Assembly: GCA_903921455.1 (NCBI GenBank) | Contig: CAIXPZ010000286.1 | Location: forward strand, 1 to 52,054 | From: an uncultured Verrucomicrobia subdivision 3 bacterium | GTDB lineage: Bacteria; Verrucomicrobiota; Verrucomicrobiae; Limisphaerales; UBA11358 | Direction of reading: 5' to 3' | DNA: 52,054 bases | Shown: piece after piece, positions 1 to 8,878 of the stretch | Layout of the letters: the number at the start of each line of letters is the position of its first letter | How positions within the stretch are numbered: the first letter of the stretch is position 1 | Translations under genes and position numbers: made by a program | The notes under the pieces: model-generated | The model's input: only the letters and a program-made list of their open reading frames with translations | Told to the model about the DNA's origin: nothing | Database searches by the model: none

Positions 1-102
1 ACGCTCTTTGAGAAAATGCCCATTTCACAGGCACTCGCTCAACTCCCGCCCAATTCCCCATCACACGATGCCGATAATCATCAATGTTTACTGGGTTTTT
101 AA
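1..102 (+). mobile_element. 3' end of a probable IS4-family transposase gene (partial at left edge)
   Basis: Frame 1 is open from the first base to a TAA at 100-102. It reads LFEKMPISQALAQ, then a variable stretch, then NHQCLLGF before the stop. This resembles the C-terminus usual in many IS4-type transposases, a 'LFEKTPI..AL' segment followed by 'NQ..LFDF'. Just after the stop is GCGGGACAG, which could be an inverted-repeat end. Only 33 codons are visible, so the family call rests on pattern memory. No catalytic DDE residue lies inside the window. Confidence 0.4.
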
Positions 103-516
103 GCGGGACAGGTGTGATTACAGATAATCAACCATTTTGTTTGCGGGCAAATTTCATGACTGCCTCTGACTGACCATGGCCGTGCTGTTTCTCGTGGATA
201 CGTTGGTTTATTTGGCGTTGCGATTCTGCTCGAAGGGATTGCTGTAGCCGTTGGTGATTATTGTACAGCTGTTATCGCAGCTCGTGACGAGCCGAGGCTT
301 CACCCGACTGACAGACCTGACCTCCGCGAATACCACCGCATTTGTTGCCGCTGCTTCAGCACGCCAAAGTCTAATCCCCGCCAATGGTCAACCGCCACAA
401 AGAACACCGGGATAAATCTGGTCACCACCGGCCATTCACAACGCTGACACCGGAACAAACGCAACAACGGGTTGAATCGTCGATTGCGTTTCATCTGGTG
501 GACATCAGTTGGCGTG
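103..516. other. non-coding stretch, no gene recognised
   Basis: These 414 bases lie between the transposase-like 3' end and the stop codon of the sulfatase gene. Short open frames occur on both strands, including one of about 64 codons on minus from 494, but none has recognisable motifs or a convincing start. The stretch may hold the insertion-sequence end and debris of whatever once followed the sulfatase operon. I see no clear terminator for that operon here. Confidence 0.4.
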
Positions 517-2073
517 TTAACTGGATTGGCTTCCAGGGGGCTTCGCGCCCTGCCAGCCCATTTTCCATTGCTCCATCAATTGTTGGACGAGCGCTGCCTT
601 CGCCGGGTCTTGGGCGATATTCACATTTTCCTGAGGGTCCACCTGGTGGTCGTAAAGTTCAGTTGCATCTACCTGCGCGTGGTCCTTGCGATTCACCCAT
701 ACCGTCAAACGATATCGATCCGTGCGCATCGTGTATCCCATCAGGTTTTGTTTGCGCGGATACTGGCTGAACGCAGCAGACTTCCAAACGCGTTTCGGAT
801 CGTTAAGCAACGGCTTCAAGCTCGTGCCCTCCAAGTGCACCGGCAGCGACAAGCCCGCCAGTTCGCACAAGGTCGGGTAAATATCCACAAACTCCACCAG
901 TGCGTCAGTATGCCTGCCAACACCCTTCATGCCCGGCGCAGAAAAAATCAGCGGCGCGTTTACGTCATTTTCCACATTACTGTGCTTGCCCCACGCGCCA
1001 TGCTCGCCCAGCTTCCAACCGTGGTCGCCCCAAAGGACAATGACGGTGTTCGTGCGTAGGTGCAACCGGTCAAGCTCTGCGAGCACCTTCCCGATTTGCG
1101 CGTCGCTATAACTGACGCCGGCGAAGTAGGCCTGCTTGAGCTTGTGCGCAAGCTCTGGCGGCATCGGACCGCTGGCAGGAACGCCCTTGTAGGCGCGAAT
1201 CTCACCATCGTTCGGATTGACCGCATAATCGGGCGCCCCTTTTGCAGGAAACGGATTGGGAGCCAAGTCAATGGACGCCGGATCGTAGAGATCCCAATAT
1301 TTCTTGGGTGCCACCCATGGCAAATGCGGCTTGATGAAACCGACCGCTAGGAAAAACGGTTTGGTCTTCTTGCTGAGTTCAGCCAAAGTTTTCACCGCCA
1401 GTTCAGCCACTTTGCCGTCGGTATAAGTATTATCCGGCACGTCAGCACATTCATATACCGGGCCGCGGACATTGGCCTTAAACACAGAATCATTCACTCC
1501 ACCGCCAGGCTTCCTTCCATTTTTCTTGGGATTCCTGGCCGCATTCACCGGGTTTCCGTCCGGCTCACCCGCCACCTTCTCCTCACTTAATGCCTGGTTC
1601 GCCGGCAACGCGTAGGCGACCGCTTGGGGGTTCTGCCAAGGCACGGACCACGTTGGCGCATCATTAAAGCCACCATGATAAATCTTGCCCATGCCTTGAA
1701 CAAAATATCCGTTCTGCTTGAAGCATTGTCCCAGCGTGATGACATCCGGTTCCGCCACGCGGAAATGCGTAACCAAATCCCAAACCTTCGTCGTGTCCGG
1801 CCGCGTGCCCGTCATCACGCTGGAGCGCGACGGCGAGCAAACCGCCTGCTGACAATAGGCGCGGTCGAAAACCATACCCGACTGGGCGAGGGCATCAATA
1901 TTTGGACTCTTGATATAGTCCTTGCCATAGCAACCCAACTCCGGCCGCAAATCGTCCACGACTATGAAAAGGACGTTAGGTCTTTGCAAAAGAGTATCGG
2001 CAGCAGTCGCCAGCACTGCGCCTGTCAAAAGAGTGAGCGATATGATCACCAGCGAGTATGATTTAAATTGCAT
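517..2073 (-). CDS. secreted sulfatase, iduronate-2-sulfatase-like (S1 family)
   Basis: This protein should hydrolyse sulfate esters from a glycan in the periplasm or outside the cell. The ATG at 2073 gives 518 residues with a signal peptide at about 1-25; a longer upstream extension lacks a signal sequence and was not used. The N-terminal 'NVLFIVVDDLRPELGCYG' supplies the metal-binding aspartates (about 40-41). CSPSR at 79-83 is the formylglycine signature, with Cys79 the residue to be matured. 'WGDHGWKLGEHG' and 'ELYDHQVDPQE' are typical of the iduronate-2-sulfatase-like branch. It is the last gene of the five-gene operon, 20 bp after the GDSL gene. No formylglycine-generating enzyme gene is in the window. 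The exact substrate cannot be read from sequence. Confidence 0.9.
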   Translation of the reverse strand: MQFKSYSLVIISLTLLTGAVLATAADTLLQRPNVLFIVVDDLRPELGCYGKDYIKSPNIDALAQSGMVFDRAYCQQAVCSPSRSSVMTGTRPDTTKVWDLVTHFRVAEPDVITLGQCFKQNGYFVQGMGKIYHGGFNDAPTWSVPWQNPQAVAYALPANQALSEEKVAGEPDGNPVNAARNPKKNGRKPGGGVNDSVFKANVRGPVYECADVPDNTYTDGKVAELAVKTLAELSKKTKPFFLAVGFIKPHLPWVAPKKYWDLYDPASIDLAPNPFPAKGAPDYAVNPNDGEIRAYKGVPASGPMPPELAHKLKQAYFAGVSYSDAQIGKVLAELDRLHLRTNTVIVLWGDHGWKLGEHGAWGKHSNVENDVNAPLIFSAPGMKGVGRHTDALVEFVDIYPTLCELAGLSLPVHLEGTSLKPLLNDPKRVWKSAAFSQYPRKQNLMGYTMRTDRYRLTVWVNRKDHAQVDATELYDHQVDPQENVNIAQDPAKAALVQQLMEQWKMGWQGAKPPGSQSS

Positions 2074-2093
2074 ATTGATATTGGTAAATTGGT

Positions 2094-2792
2094 TTACTTC
2101 AGAAACGGCGCGACCGCTTGCCTCCAGATGCCATACCCGGTTTCGTTCATGTGCAGCTGATCTGTGCCGTAAATCTCCGGCTTCGGTCGTCCGTCTGCGC
2201 CGAGCATCAGCGAGAAAGTATCGACAAACGTGATGTCGTGTTTCTGACAATAGCCGGCGATGAGGTGGTTGACCGTTTTTATTTTATCCGTCTGCGTCCA
2301 CCGTTTGGGGCTCGGCGGACAGGAGATGAACACCAGTTTTACCCGCGGCAGAGCCTGACGCAGCTTCGTCATCAGGGCGACAAAATCACCAAAGACCAGT
2401 TCCGGCGCCATTCCAGAATTAATGTCGTTGCCCCCCGCGTAGACCACCACTTCTCGGGGCGCATAAGGAATGACGATGCGGTCGGCATAGGCGTAAACAT
2501 CGGCCAGATGGCAGCCACCAAAACCCCGATTGACGACCGGCATCCCCGGAAAATCCGTGGCGAGCGTGGTCCATTTCCGGATGTAGGAGCTGCCGGTGAA
2601 AACGATGCAGCCACGCGGCGGCGGATTAGTGGCATCTGCGGCTGCAAAGCCGGCAATGTCTTTCCGCCATTTCGCAGCGTCGTGCTGAGCAAGCGAATTG
2701 GTCGGGGCCAAATCGCCACTCGCCATGGCCAGCACCCCACTGATCCACAGCGCTAAGGCAACAACAATAAGCGTGTTCCGTTTCATATTCAT
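2094..2792 (-). CDS. secreted GDSL/SGNH-type esterase
   Basis: A 232-residue SGNH hydrolase with an N-terminal signal or anchor (about 1-25), probably removing acyl groups from glycans. The four SGNH blocks are visible: FTGSSY with nucleophile Ser68, NRGFGG at 88-93, AGGND at 119-123, and DQLH at 211-214 with the catalytic Asp and His. The chosen start at 2792 overlaps the upstream lyase stop as ATGA, which points to translational coupling; an ATG six bases further in (2786) is also possible. It sits between the lyase and sulfatase genes. The family also contains platelet-activating-factor-acetylhydrolase-like lipases, so glycan deacetylation is inferred from context. Confidence 0.85.
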   Translation of the reverse strand: MNMKRNTLIVVALALWISGVLAMASGDLAPTNSLAQHDAAKWRKDIAGFAAADATNPPPRGCIVFTGSSYIRKWTTLATDFPGMPVVNRGFGGCHLADVYAYADRIVIPYAPREVVVYAGGNDINSGMAPELVFGDFVALMTKLRQALPRVKLVFISCPPSPKRWTQTDKIKTVNHLIAGYCQKHDITFVDTFSLMLGADGRPKPEIYGTDQLHMNETGYGIWRQAVAPFLK

Positions 2793-5185
2793 TGACCGCC
2801 GGCAGGCATCATCGCCGCCGCAGGATCCTTCACCCACAAAATCGGCTGGGTGATGGCGATGTTGCGTTGGATTTCTTCATCGGCCGGATCCGGTGAAAGC
2901 TTCTGCCAAAGTTTCAGGTAATTTTGCTCATGGTATGCGAGGCTGGCAAACAATAGCGACGCCTGCCGCCGCGGCCAACCGTCCCACGCCTGCACATCCG
3001 GCTTAAGCGGCCACTTCGACTTGTCAGCGAGATAGGGCTCCAGATACGCCACGGCTTTGCGGATGCTTCGCCCATCAGGCAATTCGAAATTCCACAGGTT
3101 GTCAGTTGGGGTCGACAGCAACTGACACAGTGTCGCCAGGTTATCGAGCTGGAAAATCGAATAGGCGTAGGGCTTCGTGCGCTTCAGTTCCGCCGGAAAG
3201 CTCCCATCTGCCGCCATCTGATTCGGCACGAATATCTCCTTGAACTGACGCCGACTTTCGGTCAATCGCGTCTCATCGCCGGTGAATTTGGCGAACGCCG
3301 CCACTTGCAGCCAGAACGCCACGGCATGGTTGTTCTTCGCCACCGCCTCATCGCGACCATTCTGACTCGTCAGCATCCACTCGGTGTAATCACGAAACCA
3401 TTTCTTCATGCCCGCGACCAGCTCCGGCGGCAAGGACGGCGACTTCTCCATTGCTGCGATCGCCGACGGCACTTCGATGAGATGCAGCGTGTCAATGATA
3501 CCGATGCCGCGCCCGGGTGAAATCCCTGGAACTGCCTGTGCATATTTCAAATGGGGATTCATTCGCGTCGCGGGATCGAGAAAAAATACGCGCAATAAAT
3601 CCGCAGCCTTGGCCGCATAACGGTCCTCGCCGGTGATTTGGTAGGCCGCGCCCAAGGCCGCCACATCGTCGCGCAACGTGCGCAGCGCGAGCCGGTGCTG
3701 GTTAAAGTTTTGCGGGTTCGTTTGACCGTCGCGCTGAATGTAAGGCAGACCGTTCGTTTTCGTCGCGTCGGGCCACCAATAATCGCCGTTGGAATAATAG
3801 TCGTGCGGACCGCCCGCGCTGAACCTGGCGGGAAACTGCGTGATGCTGATCGGCGGGTGCAGGAGCGCAGCGTTCGCCGCATTCATAATCCGGCGGCGGT
3901 CCACCGTCGCAAGTTCAAGGGGGCTGCCGGAGCCGGCGGACAGATCGCGTTTTGCGTTCAATGGGGCAAGCAGTTGGAAGCGCGCCTTCGCGACATCGGG
4001 AAACTGGATGAGGATTTTTTCATACGCCGGATTCTGATAAATCATTCCCGCCCGCCGCAGTTGCGGCGCGAAATCGGCGCGGTCGAATTTCTTGATCTGG
4101 TCGTAGGGCCATTGCTTGGAGGGATCGGCCACATACGGCAGCAGAAAATCCAGCGCTGCCGCGAGGGCGTATCGCCCGTTCGCCAGGCGGAAATGCCACA
4201 GATCGACCCCGACGTGTTCGGCCATCGTGGCGAGCGTGAACAGCGCCTCGAGATTGAAATGCGAATAGCCCAGGGCCGCCGTCCGGGTCAGTTCCAGCGG
4301 CTGCCGCCCATCCGGGGCAATCTGCGCAGCCACGCGTTTCAACTTGGCAGCTTCAGCGATTTGCTTCGCGATTTCCGCTTTGCCGAGCACCAGTGCCAAC
4401 TCCATCGCTTGCACATCATACCACGTCCCATGATTGTTGTGGGCACCGGTTTCCTGTCGACCCGGCTTGCTCGTGAGCAGCCAATCAAAATACGTCTCCA
4501 GCCAGACTTTGAATTCGGCCTGATCTTTCTTTGTCCATGCGGGCGAGTTGACCAGCAGCTGCGCTGCATCCGCCGCGACGGATATATTCCTCCCTTCGAG
4601 AATGCCCGTGCCACGACCGGTATTTTCGCCCTGCACGGCTTGGGCAAAATTCATATTGGGGTTCATCCGCGTTGCCGGATCAAGAAACCAGACGCGGAGA
4701 AATTTAGCCGCGTGCGCCGCGTAAGCCTCATTGCCGGTGAAATAATACGCCAGCGCCAGCGTCTCGACATTTTTGGCCATCAGCCCGATCCGACCATGAT
4801 CAAAAGCTTCTTCGCGACTTTCCGGGTTCACCTTGCCGTCATGACGGATGTAAGGCAGTCCGTCCGGCTTCTTTGGATCCGGCCAAAAATACGGCGCGAT
4901 GCTCATGTAATCGTGCTTATCACCGCTCGGTGGCGTTTTGTCCTTATTCATTACGGACGGCGGCGTATTTTCCCGTGCCTTTTCGGCCGAACGAACGAGT
5001 GCCTTGAATGCAGATTGCAATGCCTCGTCATGCGCAGCCAAACGCGACTTCACTTCTGCCAGCGCACCGGGTGCCACCGCAAAATAATCCGGCCCCGGAC
5101 CGGCGGCTTTGGCTTGGCCATAGGCAGCGAGCGCAACCAGAATGATCGCGCCTCGCTTTGCCGCGCCATTTAGGAAAATACTCAT
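2789..5185 (-). CDS. secreted protein with two tandem alginate-lyase-type (alpha/alpha-toroid) domains
   Basis: A 798-residue secreted protein (signal about 1-28) built of two related halves, about 33-410 and 435-760, each resembling the Alginate_lyase (PF05426) fold that includes PL5/PL38 enzymes. The halves share the 'YFWPD' / 'YWWPD' block (99-103 / 469-473), 'GLPYI' (109-113 / 479-483), 'FLDPATRMNP' (167-176 / 535-544), the 'AQAV' block with following 'GRG', and NNH at 250-252 and 618-620. A 'YS.F.L' block has Tyr307 in the first half and Tyr675 in the second. Because His and Tyr are kept in both, both halves could be active. The usual family member has one such domain. The start overlaps the GH2 stop (ATGA). 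The substrate is probably a uronic-acid polymer, but alginate, glucuronan and ulvan-like glycans cannot be separated by eye. Confidence 0.85.
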   Translation of the reverse strand: MSIFLNGAAKRGAIILVALAAYGQAKAAGPGPDYFAVAPGALAEVKSRLAAHDEALQSAFKALVRSAEKARENTPPSVMNKDKTPPSGDKHDYMSIAPYFWPDPKKPDGLPYIRHDGKVNPESREEAFDHGRIGLMAKNVETLALAYYFTGNEAYAAHAAKFLRVWFLDPATRMNPNMNFAQAVQGENTGRGTGILEGRNISVAADAAQLLVNSPAWTKKDQAEFKVWLETYFDWLLTSKPGRQETGAHNNHGTWYDVQAMELALVLGKAEIAKQIAEAAKLKRVAAQIAPDGRQPLELTRTAALGYSHFNLEALFTLATMAEHVGVDLWHFRLANGRYALAAALDFLLPYVADPSKQWPYDQIKKFDRADFAPQLRRAGMIYQNPAYEKILIQFPDVAKARFQLLAPLNAKRDLSAGSGSPLELATVDRRRIMNAANAALLHPPISITQFPARFSAGGPHDYYSNGDYWWPDATKTNGLPYIQRDGQTNPQNFNQHRLALRTLRDDVAALGAAYQITGEDRYAAKAADLLRVFFLDPATRMNPHLKYAQAVPGISPGRGIGIIDTLHLIEVPSAIAAMEKSPSLPPELVAGMKKWFRDYTEWMLTSQNGRDEAVAKNNHAVAFWLQVAAFAKFTGDETRLTESRRQFKEIFVPNQMAADGSFPAELKRTKPYAYSIFQLDNLATLCQLLSTPTDNLWNFELPDGRSIRKAVAYLEPYLADKSKWPLKPDVQAWDGWPRRQASLLFASLAYHEQNYLKLWQKLSPDPADEEIQRNIAITQPILWVKDPAAAMMPAGGQ

Positions 5186-7629
5186 TTTGATTTTTCCAAT
5201 TTTAAAAACACGCTCTGGATTCCCCCGCCGGAAACGCTGACCACCGCCGCATCGCCGGTTAATTGAACACCGATTTGCGCGCGCCCATTATATAGCTGCA
5301 CTACGCGTGAACCCGTGGACGTGCCGAGGTTATCCAGCAAGCGTCCGTCGCCAGTGAGACCAAAGCGAATCAGGTTTGACGCATCCAGACAGGGCACGCC
5401 GGCCCCGTCGAGCAGACTCACCTCAATGGTGGCGACGCCCTTCGCCTGCGTCACTTGTTTCAGCGCGAATCGCGCCGGCCGGCCCCACGGCGCTGTTTGA
5501 TAAACCTCGGAAATTTCATCTGCCACCTCAGCTCCCTGTGACTTTCCCACCGCGCGGAGGATGTTGGTGCCTTCCTTGAAAGGAACCTCCCAACGCAAGC
5601 CGGCGGCGGGAAAGTTGGTGGAATGGCGCTGGCGGATTCCCGCCGACACGCCGTTGACGAACAACTCCACTTCGCCGCAATTGGAAAATACTTTCACCGG
5701 TTTCATCTCGCCCGGCTTGCCCCAGCGGGTTGGCCAGGTATGCCCGTAGATGTGTATCATCGGCCTCCCGGCCCAGTAGCTTTGAAATACGTAATAGCTT
5801 TCCTTCGGCGTGCCGTCGCGTTCCACCACGCCTTTTTGGTTCACGCGCGGAACCGGGTTTTCCGGGCGCAATGGCGTGGCGAAGTCCTTGAATATCCACA
5901 TGGCCGCACCGGTGAGATTCGTCAACTGCTCCTGCGTCATGAGGTGCCAGTCGAACAGATTGATCATGTAACTCTCCGACCAGTCGCCGTCTTTCGAGGC
6001 CCGCGCTTTGCCCCCGCTGGCTTTGTAGGCCTTGCCGACTTCCGCCGTGCCTTCACCGGTCGCGACCTGGCCGAGAAATTTTTCCGGTGCTTCCGAGTGG
6101 CGACGCGCATGGCTGTCGCCGCCGTATTCGGCATGGATGAAATGTGGGGTGTCATTAATGGCTTTATCCAGTGCCGCGCGATACTCGGTGTAGCGCCCGC
6201 CATACCAGCCCGCCCAGATGCTCGGTGAATAAACATCGGGGATATCTTTGCAAAAGTCGCAGCGGCGAATAACCGTCTTGCGGGCCGGATCCAGTTCATG
6301 CGCTTGCAAATTCAACTTCGCCATGAAGGCGCGGATGGCATCCTTGTTAAATGTTTCAAAATCTCCGGGCCAGTCGTTCTCGTTGCCCAGCCCCCAAAGT
6401 ATGATCGACGGGTGATTGTAGTGCTGGTCAATCATCGCCTGCTGCATCTCCAGCGCCTGCTGTTGATAGCGCGCACCGCCTAGACCGCCGCGACACCACG
6501 GGATTTCCTCCCAAACCAGCAGGCCTAGTTCGTCGCAAAGCTCCAATACCAGCGGCGCTTGCTGGTAATGCCCCAGCCGCACGAAGTTTGCGCCCATATC
6601 CTTTATCGCCTGAAGGGTCTGTCGCACGACCGCATCGGGCACGGCCGCCGCCACGCCGGCATGATCCTCATGATAATGCGTGCCGCGCAACAGGAGTCGA
6701 TCGCCATTTAACTTGAAGGGGCCATGCTCTACCCATTCGATGGAGCGCACGCCAAACTTTTCCGTGATTTGCTGGTCGCCCTGGGCCGACTTGAATGTAA
6801 CGGTGCAAGCGTAGAGGGCGGGCGTTTTCGGTGACCATAAATCCGGCCCGGCGATTTCAAACGCGTTGATTTCCTTCTCCCCGGACCAGGGCGCAAGCTT
6901 TTGCGTAGCGGTTTGCACAATGTTTCCATTGGGGCCGCGGACTTCGATGTTCAACTCGGCTTCATCATGAAGTGACGCCGGATTGTAAATCCGTCCGCGC
7001 ACTTTCACGCTGGCTTGACCGTTGGCCATGAGCGCCGGTTCGATGTGGACCCGTTCGAGCGAAATCGCCGGCCGGTAAACCAGACTGACGTGACGGTAAA
7101 GTCCACCATAGCGGTTAAAGTCGCTCAAGTCGGAAGGAATGCTCTCCGCGTCACGCGAGTTGTCGCACAGCACCGCCAGCGGGACTTCGCTTTGCTGCGC
7201 AACGGCATCGGTGATGTCCACGTCCCACTGATCATAGCCACCGACATGTTCGCCGACCTTTTTTAACCCGACGAAAACCTGCGACTTTTGTCCGGCACCG
7301 TCGAAGTGAAGCAAAGTGCGTCCGCTCGGAAAGGGGTTGGCAATCTTGAGATGCGTGCGATACCAGCCCGGTCCCTGATAATAACGCACATCAGGATCCA
7401 CGGAATCGCGACCATTGAAGCAATGCGGCAACGTGACCGGCGTCCAGACGACATTGTCGGTTGCCTTGTCGCCTCGCCAGATTTCCCAAACGCTGCCGAG
7501 GGAGCCCTGGTAAAATTCCCAGCCGGTGTCAACCTGCTGGATGGAGGCGGCATGAACCAAGCTAGCCATAGTCAACAGCACGCCAGCGGCAGCAAGCCGG
7601 CGTGACGTTAAAAACAAAATTCGCTTCAT
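5182..7629 (-). CDS. secreted GH2 glycoside hydrolase (beta-galactosidase/beta-glucuronidase-like)
   Basis: An 815-residue retaining exo-glycosidase of family GH2 with a signal peptide at about 1-27. The sugar-binding jelly-roll domain runs from about 30 to 190 ('GWYR', 'HVGGYDQWDVDIT'), followed by the Ig-like sandwich (about 190-295) and the TIM barrel from about 300. Glu417 in 'WGLGNENDW' is the predicted acid/base and Glu501 in 'HAEYGGD' the predicted nucleophile. A C-terminal Ig-like region follows (about 700-810). The start codon shares one base with the esterase stop (TGATG), and the stop overlaps the lyase start. Specificity could be galactoside, glucuronide or another beta-linkage; the lyase neighbour makes uronide or galactoside side chains plausible. 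Confidence 0.9.
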   Translation of the reverse strand: MKRILFLTSRRLAAAGVLLTMASLVHAASIQQVDTGWEFYQGSLGSVWEIWRGDKATDNVVWTPVTLPHCFNGRDSVDPDVRYYQGPGWYRTHLKIANPFPSGRTLLHFDGAGQKSQVFVGLKKVGEHVGGYDQWDVDITDAVAQQSEVPLAVLCDNSRDAESIPSDLSDFNRYGGLYRHVSLVYRPAISLERVHIEPALMANGQASVKVRGRIYNPASLHDEAELNIEVRGPNGNIVQTATQKLAPWSGEKEINAFEIAGPDLWSPKTPALYACTVTFKSAQGDQQITEKFGVRSIEWVEHGPFKLNGDRLLLRGTHYHEDHAGVAAAVPDAVVRQTLQAIKDMGANFVRLGHYQQAPLVLELCDELGLLVWEEIPWCRGGLGGARYQQQALEMQQAMIDQHYNHPSIILWGLGNENDWPGDFETFNKDAIRAFMAKLNLQAHELDPARKTVIRRCDFCKDIPDVYSPSIWAGWYGGRYTEYRAALDKAINDTPHFIHAEYGGDSHARRHSEAPEKFLGQVATGEGTAEVGKAYKASGGKARASKDGDWSESYMINLFDWHLMTQEQLTNLTGAAMWIFKDFATPLRPENPVPRVNQKGVVERDGTPKESYYVFQSYWAGRPMIHIYGHTWPTRWGKPGEMKPVKVFSNCGEVELFVNGVSAGIRQRHSTNFPAAGLRWEVPFKEGTNILRAVGKSQGAEVADEISEVYQTAPWGRPARFALKQVTQAKGVATIEVSLLDGAGVPCLDASNLIRFGLTGDGRLLDNLGTSTGSRVVQLYNGRAQIGVQLTGDAAVVSVSGGGIQSVFLKLEKSK

Positions 7630-8582
7630 CAGCGGGTGGTTCCTTTTTCTAGCAATCCCAGACTGACGAGAAAGGCGGCGATATCGGCGCGGGTTTTTTC
7701 ATCCGCCGCCTTGCCAGCTGCGCCATATTTGCTTGAGTTGTATGAATGTCCCAACCCTTGAAATGTGACTAATTCGCAGCGATTGCTATTGGCTAATAGC
7801 CTGTCGCGCAAGGCGACCGAATTGGCATATGGCACGGTCTGGTCCGCCGTGGCGTGAAACACGATGGTCGGCGGCATCCTGGCTGGCATTTGATCCGGCA
7901 CGGAGCATGCCTGCGCCCGCGAGGCGTCGCGACCAAAGCGCTTCGTTCCGCCGTAGCCGCCGTCTTTGGTGTCCGTCACGGGATTTAACAAAACTAAAGC
8001 CGCCGGTAAATAGTTTGGGGCGGGGTCGTTTTTTCCGGGACCGGCGGAAGGAATGGCCGTCCAGGCCGCAACATGCCCGCCCGCCGAAGAACCCTGCGAG
8101 ATAATTTTATTAGGATCGATACCGAGTTCACTAGCGTGCTCTTCAATCCAGCGCACGGCCGCGCGTCCATCTGCCACGCAATCTTCCGGCTGCGCGCCAA
8201 AGCGGGAGCGAGTTCGATAATCAGGAGCGATGCCAACCAAACCCTGGCTCGCGGCCCACTTGGCCCATTTGATACTGCTTTCGGGGGTGCCGGAGACCCA
8301 GCCGCCGCCAAAGAAACTCACCAGACAAGGCCGGTGGTCTGACTTGCTCCAGCCTCCCGGCTTGACGACATGAAGGCGCAGGTCATTGGTGTCGACCCGG
8401 CGAAACACAAACGCCTCGCTGCCGGGAAGCGAAAACGGCGTCACGTCCGGCTTCTTTTCTGAGGCGTTGGGTTCGACCGTCGACGCAGCGGGTGAAGCGG
8501 TTTCAACTCCAGCGGATTTTGAACTGGTAGCAACGAGGATGGCAACTCCCGTTGCGATTAATAACATTCCTGGTGTTCTCAT
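7629..8582 (-). CDS. secreted alpha/beta-hydrolase esterase
   Basis: A 317-residue alpha/beta-hydrolase with an N-terminal signal or anchor (about 1-24), related to BD-FAE/acetyl-xylan-esterase-like carboxylesterases. The oxyanion-hole loop reads FGGGW (91-95) instead of the usual HGGGW. The nucleophile elbow is GSSAGG (164-169) with Ser166. Asp in 'ATADQTVP' and His in 'GLGHSYN' complete the triad. It is the first gene of the minus-strand operon, and its stop overlaps the GH2 start. Start ATG at 8582; no strong ribosome-binding site is visible. Removal of ester groups before lyase and glycosidase action is inferred from the neighbours. Confidence 0.85.
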   Translation of the reverse strand: MRTPGMLLIATGVAILVATSSKSAGVETASPAASTVEPNASEKKPDVTPFSLPGSEAFVFRRVDTNDLRLHVVKPGGWSKSDHRPCLVSFFGGGWVSGTPESSIKWAKWAASQGLVGIAPDYRTRSRFGAQPEDCVADGRAAVRWIEEHASELGIDPNKIISQGSSAGGHVAAWTAIPSAGPGKNDPAPNYLPAALVLLNPVTDTKDGGYGGTKRFGRDASRAQACSVPDQMPARMPPTIVFHATADQTVPYANSVALRDRLLANSNRCELVTFQGLGHSYNSSKYGAAGKAADEKTRADIAAFLVSLGLLEKGTTR

Positions 8583-8592
8583 AATTTTTTGG

Positions 8593-8878
8593 TCATGGTG
8601 TGGTCACCCGATAAAACCGTTGCGGAAAGTTTGTGGTCTGCGCGTCGGTAACGATGAACACGCCGTTGATGTTCGCAGGATTCGTCACGACAGGCAACCA
8701 CGTCACGGATGAAGTCAGACTCGTAACCGCTGGCTGATTCGCCGCCACTGCGCCGCTGATGTGAAAGTGCTGCGGTCGAATGTCATGGTTAATTAGGTAA
8801 CACTGGGAGAACCGACAAAGAAGCTATTGTGAGTGCAACGAAGCCGGTGGTGCTGACCTGCAACAATCCGTTAACGTG
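8593..8878 (-). pseudogene. fossil C-terminus of a secreted Verrucomicrobia-type protein
   Basis: Reading minus from 8823 to a TGA at 8593-8595 gives an open frame without a start, ending 'WLPVVTNPANINGVFIVTD', ten further residues, then FYRVTTP. This matches the beta-rich C-terminal tail with terminal FYRV seen in many large secreted proteins of this phylum; the surface protein at 50039 ends YYRVLLNP. A second fragment in another frame (8789-8878, 'GLLQVSTTGFVALT') overlaps it, and a TAG at 8824-8826 closes the first frame. The pattern suggests a frameshifted remnant of a lost gene directly upstream of the operon. Confidence 0.6.

Noticed and set aside
3638..5173. A 511-codon plus-strand frame opposite the lyase gene
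   Set aside because: Arg/His/Gln-rich composition without motifs; the minus strand carries a clear enzyme. Long frames at 10080-11285 and 28027-29433 (plus) and 16272-17720 (minus) were rejected for the same reason.
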